Shown here in pieces: positions 18,247 through 26,960 of a stretch of DNA of 64,000 bases. The first letter of the stretch is position 1. Each line of letters begins with the position of its first letter. The notes beneath the pieces are model-generated. The model saw only the letters and a list, made by a program, of their open reading frames with translations, was not told the DNA's origin and ran no database searches. Source of the stretch: CAYMEV01 sp964389675 [NCBI: uncultured Candidatus Sumerlaeota bacterium] (GTDB lineage: Bacteria > CAYMEV01); NCBI GenBank assembly GCA_964389675.1, contig CAYMEV010000020.1, positions 14,768 through 78,767 of the forward strand, written 5' to 3'. Made by a program: the position numbers and the translations under genes.

Positions 18247-19269
18247 ATGGTAATAGTATTTAACAAAAACGTTGATCCGTCTGATGTAGAGAAGGTAATC
18301 AAGAAGCTGACTGACCTGGGTTTAAATATACATAAATCAACCGACGATATGCGTATAATTATAAATGTTCTGGGTGATAAAAGGGGAAAGGACCTTTCAG
18401 ATATTGAAACAATGAAAGGAGTCCTTGGTGTCCACAGGATAACTGAACCATTCCTGAAGGCAGGAAGGGAATATAAGGAAGAAGATACAATTGTCAGAGT
18501 CGGTGAAGAGGCTATAGGAGGAAAAAGAGATATAACAGTCATAGCCGGGCCCTGTACAATTGAAAGCCATGACCAGCTTTACCAGACAGCCAGGGCACTT
18601 CGAAAAAGAGGTGTGAAGATACTTCGGGGAGGCGCCTTTAAGCCAAGGAGTTCACCCTATTCCTTCCAGGGACTGGGGTTTGAAGGCCTGGAAATAATGA
18701 AGGAAATAGCGGATGAACTTGAAATGTACACAATTTCTGAGCTTCTTGATATAAGGGATCTTGATCTGTTTATGGACAGAATAGATATTATACAGGTCGG
18801 AGCAAGAAATATGAATAATTATCCCCTGTTAAAAGAGCTTGGCGGTATAAAGCACCCTGTTCTCCTGAAACGGGGTATGGCAGCGACAATTGAAGAATGG
18901 CTCCTGGCTGCTGAATATATACTGGTTCACGGGAATCCTAATGTAATCCTTTGTGAGAGGGGTATAAAGAGCTTTGAGCCATTGACACGTTTTACTCTTG
19001 ATCTGGCTTCCATTGCAATAGTAAATAAAAAGAGCCATCTGCCTGTTATTGTTGATCCAAGCCACAGTTCGGGCAAGAGGGATCTTGTAATCCCGATGGC
19101 GAAAGCAGCTATAGCTGCAGGAGCCCAGGGAATAATGGTTGAAGTACATATAAATCCAAAGAAGGCTGTATGTGACGGGTCTCAATCATTATATCCCGAC
19201 CAGTTCCTGAACCTTATGGATGAAATAGAAAAGATTGCTTCAGCTATTGGCAAAGCAATACAATACTGA
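18247..19269 (+). CDS. aroF: 3-deoxy-7-phosphoheptulonate synthase, type I-beta with regulatory N-domain
   Basis: DAHP synthase condenses phosphoenolpyruvate and erythrose 4-phosphate, the first step of the shikimate pathway. The barrel carries AGPCTIESHDQL, LRGGAFKPRSSPYSFQG, QVGARNMNN, LKRGMAATIEEW and VDPSHSSGKR. The first 70 residues (starting MVIVFNKNVDPSDVEKVI) form the ferredoxin-like domain found in the Thermotoga-type enzyme, where it mediates inhibition by Tyr or Phe. The length of 340 residues fits that type. It is the second gene of the aroQ-aroF pair. Confidence 0.95.
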   Translation: MVIVFNKNVDPSDVEKVIKKLTDLGLNIHKSTDDMRIIINVLGDKRGKDLSDIETMKGVLGVHRITEPFLKAGREYKEEDTIVRVGEEAIGGKRDITVIAGPCTIESHDQLYQTARALRKRGVKILRGGAFKPRSSPYSFQGLGFEGLEIMKEIADELEMYTISELLDIRDLDLFMDRIDIIQVGARNMNNYPLLKELGGIKHPVLLKRGMAATIEEWLLAAEYILVHGNPNVILCERGIKSFEPLTRFTLDLASIAIVNKKSHLPVIVDPSHSSGKRDLVIPMAKAAIAAGAQGIMVEVHINPKKAVCDGSQSLYPDQFLNLMDEIEKIASAIGKAIQY

Positions 19270-19286
19270 CAGGGAGTGATGAATAT

Positions 19287-20048
19287 ATGCAGGAAGGATC
19301 AAGCTATAAAATTCAGCATAAATTAAAAACAAAACAGGGAAAGCTGGGTTTATACAAGTCTCTTGTGTACGGGGAAGGCAGCTTCCCGGGATTTTTATAC
19401 TTTGAGGTTTTAACCCTGATGTTTTCGAATATCCCCGGAGCCCTTGGCATATTTCTAAGACAGGTCTTCTACAGACCGTTTTTTAAAAGGATAGGCAGGG
19501 GTGTTGTATTTGGGAGAAATATAGTCATACGCCATCCGAAAAGGATCGAAATAGGGGATAATGCTGTTCTTGATGACAATATCCTTCTTGACGCAAAGGG
19601 ATCGGATAATTCAATACATATAAATAATAATGTATATATCGGAAGAAATTCAATTATATCATCAAAAAACGGCAATATCACTCTCGAAGATGGTGCTAAC
19701 ATCGGCCACAACTGTCTGCTTTTTTCTTCCTATGACCTTAGAATAGGCGCAGGAAGCATGATAGCTGCATATACACATATACTTTCAGGCGGAGAGTATG
19801 ATTACAGCAGCCCGGAGCCATTTTGCATGCAGGTGGGAAAAACTCCGAAAAAACCCACTGTAATTGGCAGAAACTGCTGGCTTGGGAGCAATGTAACGGT
19901 CATCAGTGAGAAAAGCATTGGAGACCATTGTGTAATAGGGGCAAAGAGCCTTGTTTCAAAAGATGTCCCGCCGGATAGCCTGGCTTTCGGTACCAGGATC
20001 AAGGTATATAAGAATATACAGATCCTGGATAAAGATCAGAACAGCTGA
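19287..20048 (+). CDS. Left-handed beta-helix (hexapeptide-repeat) acyltransferase
   Basis: A 253-residue transferase. After an amphipathic or membrane-seeking segment (GALGIFLRQVFYRPFFKRI, about residues 52-70), hexapeptide repeats run from about 72 to 235 (IEIGDNAVLDDNI, IHINNNVYIGRNSII, IGRNCWLGSNVTV, IGDHCVIGAKS). The motif HILSGGEY near residue 155 corresponds to the catalytic His loop of the WbbJ/NodL-like group. Such enzymes acetylate sugars of surface polysaccharides or antibiotics. The ATG at 19287 follows GGGAG by 10 bases. It starts 17 bases after aroF and precedes a peptidase-E-like gene; the acceptor is unknown. Confidence 0.82.
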   Translation: MQEGSSYKIQHKLKTKQGKLGLYKSLVYGEGSFPGFLYFEVLTLMFSNIPGALGIFLRQVFYRPFFKRIGRGVVFGRNIVIRHPKRIEIGDNAVLDDNILLDAKGSDNSIHINNNVYIGRNSIISSKNGNITLEDGANIGHNCLLFSSYDLRIGAGSMIAAYTHILSGGEYDYSSPEPFCMQVGKTPKKPTVIGRNCWLGSNVTVISEKSIGDHCVIGAKSLVSKDVPPDSLAFGTRIKVYKNIQILDKDQNS

Positions 20049-20115
20049 TTTTGTACCTCTTTTATGCTGGCTGAACATAATAAAATAAATAGTGTCTTAT
20101 AAAGGAGAGATTCCT

Positions 20116-21243
20116 TTGATACCCAGAGATAAGGGCTTTTTGATATCAAACGGTAATGTATTGTTTGAAAGGGACCTGATCTTCAAATTTGCTGAAGAGA
20201 TAAAACAGCTACTCTATGAAGGAAATGGCAAAATCCTCCTGATAACAGCTTCATGGGGTGAAAGAGAGGAATGCTACGATCATATCAGTGACGTATTTGG
20301 CGAGATCGGGATCGGCAGAAAACACCTGGATAATCTTCTTCTTTACAGCAAAATGAAAAGGTATCTCAGGCTGAACCCTTTTATAGGGAGCAAACACAGC
20401 AAGATAAGAAAGCTGAAAAGGAGCATACAATCCTTCTACAGGCTTAAGAACAGAAGGCTGGTGGCCATGTTCAGGGATTTATACGATATGTTCAGGATAA
20501 CCTTCCCTGATACAAGCCTTGCGGATATAATAAAATATAACAATAAACAGGGATATGATGATTTCAATAAGGTAATAAACGAGAGGACCTTTCATTATCT
20601 GGGGCGTGATATAAAATCAACGCTAAGGCAGGTAAGATTCCAGGATAATATATTTGCAAGGGTCGATAGCAGGCTCTCAAAGCTTTTCTTTGACAAATCA
20701 GGAATTATTGAAGACAAAGCTTATCAAGCACGCAGGTCTGAGCTTGAGAGAAAGATAGATGAATCATCAGCCATTTTTATATTTGGAGGCAATATAACAA
20801 CACTGCTTGACAGCATTAATTTTTTTGGTTTAAACAAGGTTTTTGAAAGGCAGTTGGAAAGAAGGGTTGGAATATTTACCATTTCTGCAGGTTCTATGAT
20901 AATGTGCAGGAATGTCATCATATACAATGATTACAACCATTTTAACTCACCGATCAGAAGTGAATTCGAATTTCTGTCAAGGGGACTTGGCCTTATAAAG
21001 ATGGTGCAGATTTTTCCGCACTGTAAAGACAGGATAAGGATGGATGACCCGGATAACCTGTCATATCTTGCTTACAGATTCAGCGACCAGGTTTGTACTG
21101 GGCTTGATCAGAACAGCTATCTTCTATCCTTCAATGAAAATGGCAGTCAAAAGACTATTTCATTCGGAGAGCGGGAGGGTGCGTATATTTTTGACATTGA
21201 TGGAAACAGAATAACCAGATCCTATGGGGAAGCCCTGATCTGA
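20116..21243 (+). CDS. Peptidase E / cyanophycinase-like protein (family S51 fold), TTG start
   Basis: A 375-residue protein. The middle section has the class-I-amidotransferase-like features of family S51: IFIFGGNITTLL, then GIFTISAGSMIMC with the Ser of SAGS in the nucleophile-elbow position, and later EFEFLSRGLGLI. The N-terminal 150 residues, with a basic helical insert (KHSKIRKLKRSI), have no match I know. The TTG at 20116 is the likely start, because GGAG at 20104-20107 is spaced 8 bases from it; the GTG at 20092 has none. S51 enzymes cleave Asp-X dipeptides or cyanophycin. The triad cannot be confirmed by eye, so hydrolase activity is inference. Confidence 0.6.
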   Translation: MIPRDKGFLISNGNVLFERDLIFKFAEEIKQLLYEGNGKILLITASWGEREECYDHISDVFGEIGIGRKHLDNLLLYSKMKRYLRLNPFIGSKHSKIRKLKRSIQSFYRLKNRRLVAMFRDLYDMFRITFPDTSLADIIKYNNKQGYDDFNKVINERTFHYLGRDIKSTLRQVRFQDNIFARVDSRLSKLFFDKSGIIEDKAYQARRSELERKIDESSAIFIFGGNITTLLDSINFFGLNKVFERQLERRVGIFTISAGSMIMCRNVIIYNDYNHFNSPIRSEFEFLSRGLGLIKMVQIFPHCKDRIRMDDPDNLSYLAYRFSDQVCTGLDQNSYLLSFNENGSQKTISFGEREGAYIFDIDGNRITRSYGEALI

Positions 21244-21259
21244 CAGGGGACAATTTATC

Positions 21260-21290
21260 TTGACAAATATAGCATTTAGTCTGATATATT
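21260..21290 (+). promoter_or_regulatory. Candidate promoter for the membrane spermidine-synthase-like gene
   Basis: A perfect TTGACA (21260-21265) is followed by TATATT at 21285-21290 (spacing 19) or GATATA at 21283-21288 (spacing 17). It sits in the 90-base gap before the GTG start at 21334, which has its own GGAGG at 21321-21325. Confidence 0.5.
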
Positions 21291-21333
21291 TATACTCTTT
21301 TAAAACATTGATTAATTAACGGAGGATTTTATT

Positions 21334-23910
21334 GTGAAAAAAGCTCATCTTGACAAAATTTTACGAATATTTGATATTTTTACCCTGCTTGTGATCATAA
21401 TTCTTTTTTACCTGCATTTCTCCGGTGAAACATTTTTTAGAGCAGGTGAAACAATTATAGATTATTCATACCTGACAAAATTTGTTAATATTTTATATAT
21501 ATTTATCGGATTGTTCCTTATAAGAAATATTTTTTCTCTGATTTTTGGAAAATTTGAAAAAGAAACAAAGATGGTGTGGTATTATCTCGGTCTGGCTGTT
21601 GTCTCAGCAGCATCTCTTCTGGTGGAAGTCACCATGACAAGGATATTTTCCGTTTCCTTTTTCAGCCATTTTGCATTTCTTATAATTAGTACAGCACTGT
21701 TTGGTTTTGGGTTCAGCGGAGTTGCTTTATCCATATTTCCGTTTTTTAAGAGAATTAACCTTAATAGAGCATTAGTCATTTTTTCACTGTTATTCTCCAT
21801 ATCAACCATTATTACTCTTAAAATTGTTGTGGAAGTCCCTTTAAGGTTCTCAGAACTGAAAGATAATCCCCTTCAATATATATACCTTGCAATATATTAT
21901 ATATCCCTTGCTGTGCCATTCTTTTTCAATGGTGTTGTAGTTGCTCTGATATTATCCAGAATGCCCAAAAAGGTCAACAGGCTCTATTTTTCAAACCTTA
22001 TAGGTGCAGGCATTGGATGCTTTCTTATAATGCCGATGGTTCCAGGTGCAGGGGCTTCAGGTACTGTGATATTCGGGGCTATAATGGGTGCATTTGCTGC
22101 GCTTTTTTTCAGCAGGACGATATCCAAAAAATGCATTATTACTTCATTATGCATTATTGTTCTGCTTGCTTTATTTCTGCCCTTCAGAGAGACTGTATTT
22201 TTTGTTAAAGTACATGAATTGAAAAGGAGCTTTAATGTACTTGAAGAGGAAGGTAAAATTGAGTTCAGCAGATGGGGGCCAATCTCAAGAATTGATGTAG
22301 CAGAATATGGACTTGACAAAATAATATGGATAGATGGCGGCAGTAACCAGGGCTTCATGAAACCGTTTGATGGCGAATTTTACGGCATGGAACCGTCAAA
22401 GAGAGCGGGTATTGTATATTTTCTAAAACCTGATGCAGACGTACTGATAGTTGGGCCGTGCGGCGGAGAGGAGGTGCTGTATGCTCTTACTCACAAGCCC
22501 AGATCTCTTATTGGTGTAGAGCTGGACCCGGTCATTGTTGATATCGTTCAGAATGAATACAATGATTTTATAGGCGGTATTTTCAATATGCCGAATGTAA
22601 GGCTTATTAATGATGAAGGAAGAAGCTATATAAAAAGAAGTACAAATAAATACGATATAATTCAGCAGATAAACAATGCTTCTCCTGTTGCTATTGCATC
22701 AGGAGCCATGAATGTTTCTGAGACCTATCTGATTACTGTTGATGCATTCAAAGAATATATAGAACACCTGAAAACGGATGGTTATATTTTTATAAGAAGA
22801 TGGGGTGCTGTCAGGCTGGCTACAGTCGCTGTTCAGGCTATGGAAGAACTGGGTATTGAAAATCCCGAAAACAGAATAATTATTCTTACAGATCCGCTGC
22901 ATAAATATGGCGGAGGACAGTTCTATTATAAGAACGGGGAATTTACTCCCGAAGAGATCGAGTTGTTCAACCAGTGGATAGAAGGCTCAAAAGGACAGCT
23001 GAAAGGGGTATATGGTCCCGAAGGACTGAATATTACCCATCATGAATATGAATTATATAAAAACCTTATAGAAACGGAGGGATTTATTGAGACATATTAC
23101 AAGGAAACAGGAATTGATATGTCCCCTGTTGATGATAACAGGCCGTTTTTCAACCATTTTACAAAATTCGGCGGATATACGGATGAAGAGAACCTTCCTG
23201 AGTTCATAGTCTCCGAAAGCAGTGCTTCAGATCATTCACTCGTTATTATCCTGATCGAAGCAGCTTTGCTTTCTGTAATATTTATTATATTACCGCTATA
23301 CCTGTTTAAGCGAAAGGGTCTGAAAGCAAAGGGCAAATTGCGGTTTATGGGATATTTTGCTTCCCTGGGAATGGCTTTTATATTGATCGAAATAGTCTTT
23401 ATACAGAAGTTTACACTGTTTATGGGTAACCCTACATACTCAGTAACGGTCGTTTTATTTTCTCTGCTGACGGCAGCGGGTATCGGAAGCTTTATATCTT
23501 CACGTTTTGCGAATTATCCTCAAAAGGCTTTATTATTTATAATTCCTGGTGTTGTCCTTATATCATTCCTGCTTCTTTACCTCAGCCCAGCAATTTTTGA
23601 TATTTTCCTCGGTTATTCTACATTTGCAAGGATCCTGGTTTCTGTTATTATGATTTTTCCTCTTGGGATTATAATGGGTATGCCATTCCCTCTGGGAATA
23701 AGAATAACAGATAATGTATCAAAGGATCTTATTCCATGGGTATGGGGAATAAATGGCTATACAACAGTAATAGGGTCCGTATTGTGTGTAATTTTAGCAC
23801 TTACTTTTGGATTTAAGGCTGTTATCTTTATTGCCTGCTCTGTTTATCTCTTTGGACTCCTTTTGATCAGTACGATCAGGCTAACAGCAGGTAGTGAGAC
23901 GGAAAATTGA
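21334..23910 (+). CDS. Polytopic membrane protein with spermidine-synthase-like domain
   Basis: An 858-residue membrane protein. The N-terminal part holds about eight membrane helices (for example SAASLLVEVTMTRIFSV, FAFLIISTALFGFGFSGVAL). A soluble Rossmann domain (about residues 300-600) resembles aminopropyltransferases: IWIDGGSNQG, VLIVGPCGGEEVLYAL (SAM-type Gly-rich loop) and LIGVELDP. A second set of helices forms the C-terminus, ending near VWGINGYTTVIGSVL. The catalytic Asp of true spermidine synthases is not evident (DIIQQINN at that strand), so aminopropyl transfer is doubtful. This architecture is widespread and uncharacterised. The start is GTG, supported by GGAGG 8 bases upstream. 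Confidence 0.82.
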   Translation: MKKAHLDKILRIFDIFTLLVIIILFYLHFSGETFFRAGETIIDYSYLTKFVNILYIFIGLFLIRNIFSLIFGKFEKETKMVWYYLGLAVVSAASLLVEVTMTRIFSVSFFSHFAFLIISTALFGFGFSGVALSIFPFFKRINLNRALVIFSLLFSISTIITLKIVVEVPLRFSELKDNPLQYIYLAIYYISLAVPFFFNGVVVALILSRMPKKVNRLYFSNLIGAGIGCFLIMPMVPGAGASGTVIFGAIMGAFAALFFSRTISKKCIITSLCIIVLLALFLPFRETVFFVKVHELKRSFNVLEEEGKIEFSRWGPISRIDVAEYGLDKIIWIDGGSNQGFMKPFDGEFYGMEPSKRAGIVYFLKPDADVLIVGPCGGEEVLYALTHKPRSLIGVELDPVIVDIVQNEYNDFIGGIFNMPNVRLINDEGRSYIKRSTNKYDIIQQINNASPVAIASGAMNVSETYLITVDAFKEYIEHLKTDGYIFIRRWGAVRLATVAVQAMEELGIENPENRIIILTDPLHKYGGGQFYYKNGEFTPEEIELFNQWIEGSKGQLKGVYGPEGLNITHHEYELYKNLIETEGFIETYYKETGIDMSPVDDNRPFFNHFTKFGGYTDEENLPEFIVSESSASDHSLVIILIEAALLSVIFIILPLYLFKRKGLKAKGKLRFMGYFASLGMAFILIEIVFIQKFTLFMGNPTYSVTVVLFSLLTAAGIGSFISSRFANYPQKALLFIIPGVVLISFLLLYLSPAIFDIFLGYSTFARILVSVIMIFPLGIIMGMPFPLGIRITDNVSKDLIPWVWGINGYTTVIGSVLCVILALTFGFKAVIFIACSVYLFGLLLISTIRLTAGSETEN

Positions 23911-23950
23911 CAGCCCGTGGCATTTATATTGGAATTATGTATAAATTAAA

Positions 23951-25762
23951 TCAGCTGATGAGGGACTTCATATAGGTTTTTATTGTAACTGCCAGTTCCG
24001 GTGATATACCCTTTATGCTGCTTAGTTCTTTTATAGTTGCCCTGGATATCTCATCAACAGATTTAAAGTGACTCAGCAGATGCTTTCTTTTTTCCGGGCC
24101 TATCCCGTGTATTTCTTCCAATAATGATCTTATCATGTCATTCTTTCGCTTTGCCCTGTGAGAGGAAACGGCGAATCTGTGTGCCTCATCCCGCACTCTG
24201 GATAGAAATAGGAGATGGCTGTCTTTCGGCCTTATGTCGATTATTTGACTATCTGCCATATGAATCTTTTCATACAGCTGGTTTTTATCATTTATTTTTG
24301 AGATTGATATCACGGGTATTTCCATGTTTAATGCGGACAGGCTTTCTAAAGCTTTTGACAACTGCACTGCCCCACCATCAATAATTATAAGGTCCGGCAT
24401 TTCCTTCTCAGCAAGATTTTCATACCTTCTGTATACAGTTTCTTTCATCCCTTCAAAGTCATTTATCCTGTTCTTCAGGTTAAACCTTCTATAAAGGCTC
24501 TTTTTCGGGTGTCCTTCCTGGAATCTTATGCAGACTCCAACAGAATTTTTCCCGAAAAGATTGGATATATCAAAGCAGTCTATGGATGATGGTGTTTTTT
24601 TAAGGTTTAATGAGCCCTTTATTGCCTGCATTATATTTTCTATATAGCTGTGATGATAGGTAAGGCGGTGCTCAAAATAGGCTGCTGCATTTTTTTCTGC
24701 AGTCATCATAAGGTTTAGAAGCTGTTTTTTAGGACGGGTGACTATTTTGATCTCCTTCTTGTTTTTCCCCAGTATCTTCTGTAGTATGTCCCTATTGATA
24801 TTCTTGTTGTTTAAGACAAGAATATCCGGAACATAGCTGTTTTCTGAATATTGATTCAGAATAAAATTGTACAGAAAGGAGTCATCAATTATCTTATCCC
24901 TTATATAGAAATAAATATCCTTCTTATCTATCAGATTCCTGTTCCTGACAAAAAGGGTGGATATAACAATATATTCACCCTCAATATATGTTGAAATAAC
25001 ATCAATATCTTTCTCTGAGTCGATTATTACCTTTTGTTTTTGAAGTATTGATTTAAGATATCTAATATTATCTCGTGTATAAGAAGCCTCTTCGTACATT
25101 TGATTATTGGAATAATCAATCATTTTTTTATTCAGTATCTCTAAAAGCTCATTATTCTTCCCCTTTAGAAATAAAAGCATATCTCTGACATTTTCCTGAT
25201 ATTCTTTTTTGGAGATCTTTCTGCAGCATGGAGCTGAACAGTTTCCTATCTGATGATAAAGACAGGGCTTATTAGTATCTGATGGCTTTAATCTGCCTGA
25301 GCATGCCCTGATTTTAAATAGCCTCCTTAATAGCTTGATATTCTGTCTTAGTTTCCTGGTGCTGATAAACGGGCCGAAATAAATCCTGCTTTTTTCTTCA
25401 ACCTTCCTTTTCAGGGAAATGGTGGGAAAATCATCTGAAATATCAATTTCAAGCAAAGGGTACTGTTTATCATCCTTTAGAAGAACATTAAATACAGGCT
25501 TATTCTTTTTAATGAGGTTGTTTTCCAGTAGAAGGGCATCCTTTTCTGACTCTGTGGATATGGTTTCAATCCTGCTTGCCTGCCTTATCAGCCTGTTTGT
25601 CTTGATATCCCGGTCATAACTGTCCAGATAGCTTTTCAGCCTGTTTTTAATATTTATAGATTTTCCTATATACAGGATTATACCGTTTTTATCGTAAAAG
25701 ATATAGCATCCTGATGACTGAGGCATCATATCCAGAATTTTGCTGAATTCTTCTTTGTCCAT
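23951..25762 (-). CDS. uvrC: Excinuclease ABC subunit C
   Basis: UvrC makes the dual incisions in nucleotide excision repair. The N-terminal GIY-YIG domain reads GCYIFYDKNGIILYIGKS (about residues 15-32), followed by a Cys cluster (CSGR...CLYHQIGNCSAPC). Then come a UVR motif, the RNase-H-like endonuclease domain (SIDCFDISNLFGKNSVG, LIIIDGGAVQL) and two C-terminal helix-hairpin-helix motifs (IHGIGPEKRKHLLSHF, LSSIKGISPELA). With the ATG at 25762 it is 603 residues, normal for the family. An in-frame TTG 7 codons upstream is possible, and neither has a clear ribosome site. It is convergent with the spermidine-synthase-like gene. Confidence 0.95.
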   Translation of the reverse strand: MDKEEFSKILDMMPQSSGCYIFYDKNGIILYIGKSINIKNRLKSYLDSYDRDIKTNRLIRQASRIETISTESEKDALLLENNLIKKNKPVFNVLLKDDKQYPLLEIDISDDFPTISLKRKVEEKSRIYFGPFISTRKLRQNIKLLRRLFKIRACSGRLKPSDTNKPCLYHQIGNCSAPCCRKISKKEYQENVRDMLLFLKGKNNELLEILNKKMIDYSNNQMYEEASYTRDNIRYLKSILQKQKVIIDSEKDIDVISTYIEGEYIVISTLFVRNRNLIDKKDIYFYIRDKIIDDSFLYNFILNQYSENSYVPDILVLNNKNINRDILQKILGKNKKEIKIVTRPKKQLLNLMMTAEKNAAAYFEHRLTYHHSYIENIMQAIKGSLNLKKTPSSIDCFDISNLFGKNSVGVCIRFQEGHPKKSLYRRFNLKNRINDFEGMKETVYRRYENLAEKEMPDLIIIDGGAVQLSKALESLSALNMEIPVISISKINDKNQLYEKIHMADSQIIDIRPKDSHLLFLSRVRDEAHRFAVSSHRAKRKNDMIRSLLEEIHGIGPEKRKHLLSHFKSVDEISRATIKELSSIKGISPELAVTIKTYMKSLIS

Positions 25763-26022
25763 AAAGATAATTATATCTTTCAAAAGAGATGTGTTAATAA
25801 AAATATAAATTATCCTAAAATATTGTTTTATGAATATATTATATATATAAGTAACCTTAATATAAAGACATGGTAATTATATAAAATGATCTATAAATCA
25901 GCCAGCTTATTATTACTTCCATTTTAAATGATTTACCTTGTGCATATATAAATAAATTTCCTTGCAAAAAATGCTAACAGTGATAGGATTTTTTCACAGC
26001 TGATTAGCAACAAAAATGAGGC

Positions 26023-26046
26023 ATACAATTATTATTATTGTATAAT
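26023..26046 (+). promoter_or_regulatory. Dyad overlapping a TATAAT box upstream of porGDAB
   Basis: ATACAAT (26023-26029) and ATTGTAT (26037-26043) form a perfect 7-base inverted repeat around TATTATT, and TATAAT at 26041-26046 overlaps the right arm. It lies about 30 bases before the por start in an otherwise gene-free AT-rich gap (25763-26074). It is a plausible promoter plus operator; no good -35 box is visible, which would suit an activator- or repressor-controlled promoter. Confidence 0.35.
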
Positions 26047-26074
26047 CAGATAAATAATATCAGGAGGTTTGATA

Positions 26075-26647
26075 ATGAAAGAATACATCGAGGTCCGTTG
26101 GCATGGAAGAGGCGGGCAGGGTACTGTCACAGGTGCTAAAATGCTTGCATCCTCAGTTCTGTCAACCGGAATGTATATTCAGGCTTTTCCGGAATATGGT
26201 CCTGAAAGAAGGGGAGCCCCTTTGAAGGCCTTCAACAGATTTTCCAAAAACAAGATAACACTGCATACGCCTGTAAAAGAGCCGGATGTGGTGATAATTG
26301 TTGACAATACACTGATAGGCAGACCTGATATAGTAACAGGTATTAAGGATAATACCGTGTTTCTGGTCAATACTATTGAAGACCCTGACATTATTCAGAA
26401 AAAGCTCGGAATAAAAAACAAGACTTTTACTTTGCCTGCAAACGCTATTGCTATTGACACTATTGGAAGGGCAATCCCGAATGCCCCTATGCTTGGGCTT
26501 TTTGTCAAAGCTACAGGGATTGTTGACCTTAAAGAGGTAATTAAGGCTGCGGAAAAAACCTTCAGGGGAAGGTTTTCCGACAAGATTGTCGAGGGCAATA
26601 TAAAATCTATTGAAAGAGGATATAAGGAGGCTAAGGAAAATGTTTGA
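26075..26647 (+). CDS. porG: Pyruvate:ferredoxin oxidoreductase, gamma subunit
   Basis: The gamma subunit (190 residues) of the four-subunit 2-oxoacid oxidoreductase that splits pyruvate and CoA to acetyl-CoA, CO2 and reduced ferredoxin. Signature segments are EVRWHGRGGQGTVTGAKML at the N-terminus and FPEYGPERRGAPLKAF. AGGAGG at 26062-26067 sets the ATG at 26075; the upstream in-frame TTG would sit on top of it. Gene order gamma-delta-alpha-beta is that of Thermotoga and many anaerobes. Confidence 0.95.
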   Translation: MKEYIEVRWHGRGGQGTVTGAKMLASSVLSTGMYIQAFPEYGPERRGAPLKAFNRFSKNKITLHTPVKEPDVVIIVDNTLIGRPDIVTGIKDNTVFLVNTIEDPDIIQKKLGIKNKTFTLPANAIAIDTIGRAIPNAPMLGLFVKATGIVDLKEVIKAAEKTFRGRFSDKIVEGNIKSIERGYKEAKENV

Positions 26648-26960
26648 CAGCTTAAAAGGATATAAGGAAATACCAATTGGAGGCACTATTCCCAAGGGCG
26701 GGACAGCACTGATGAACAAGACCGGCGATTGGCGTTCAAAAAGGCCGATTTATAACAGCGATAATTGTATTCAATGCCTGTTCTGCTATGTTTTTTGCCC
26801 TGATATGGCAATAATCATCAAAGATGGAAAGATGGCGGGTATAGATTATGATTACTGCAAAGGCTGCGGAATATGTGCAAATGAATGTCCCGGGAAAAAA
26901 GGCAATAAGGCTCTTACAATGGACGAAGAAGAAAAATACAGAAAAGGAGAGGTAGAATGA
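26640..26960 (+). CDS. porD: Pyruvate:ferredoxin oxidoreductase, delta (ferredoxin) subunit
   Basis: A 106-residue ferredoxin-like subunit that carries electrons from the catalytic core to external ferredoxin. Two 4Fe-4S motifs are visible: CIQCLFCYVFCP (about residues 40-51) and CKGCGICANECPG (about 72-84). I took the ATG at 26640, which overlaps the porG stop by 8 bases and has AAGGA just upstream. The longer frame from 26610 adds residues not seen in the family. Its stop overlaps the porA start by ATGA. Confidence 0.95.
   Translation: MFDSLKGYKEIPIGGTIPKGGTALMNKTGDWRSKRPIYNSDNCIQCLFCYVFCPDMAIIIKDGKMAGIDYDYCKGCGICANECPGKKGNKALTMDEEEKYRKGEVE

Noticed and set aside
26162-26719. Minus-strand frame of 185 codons
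   Set aside because: It is the shadow of porG and porD.
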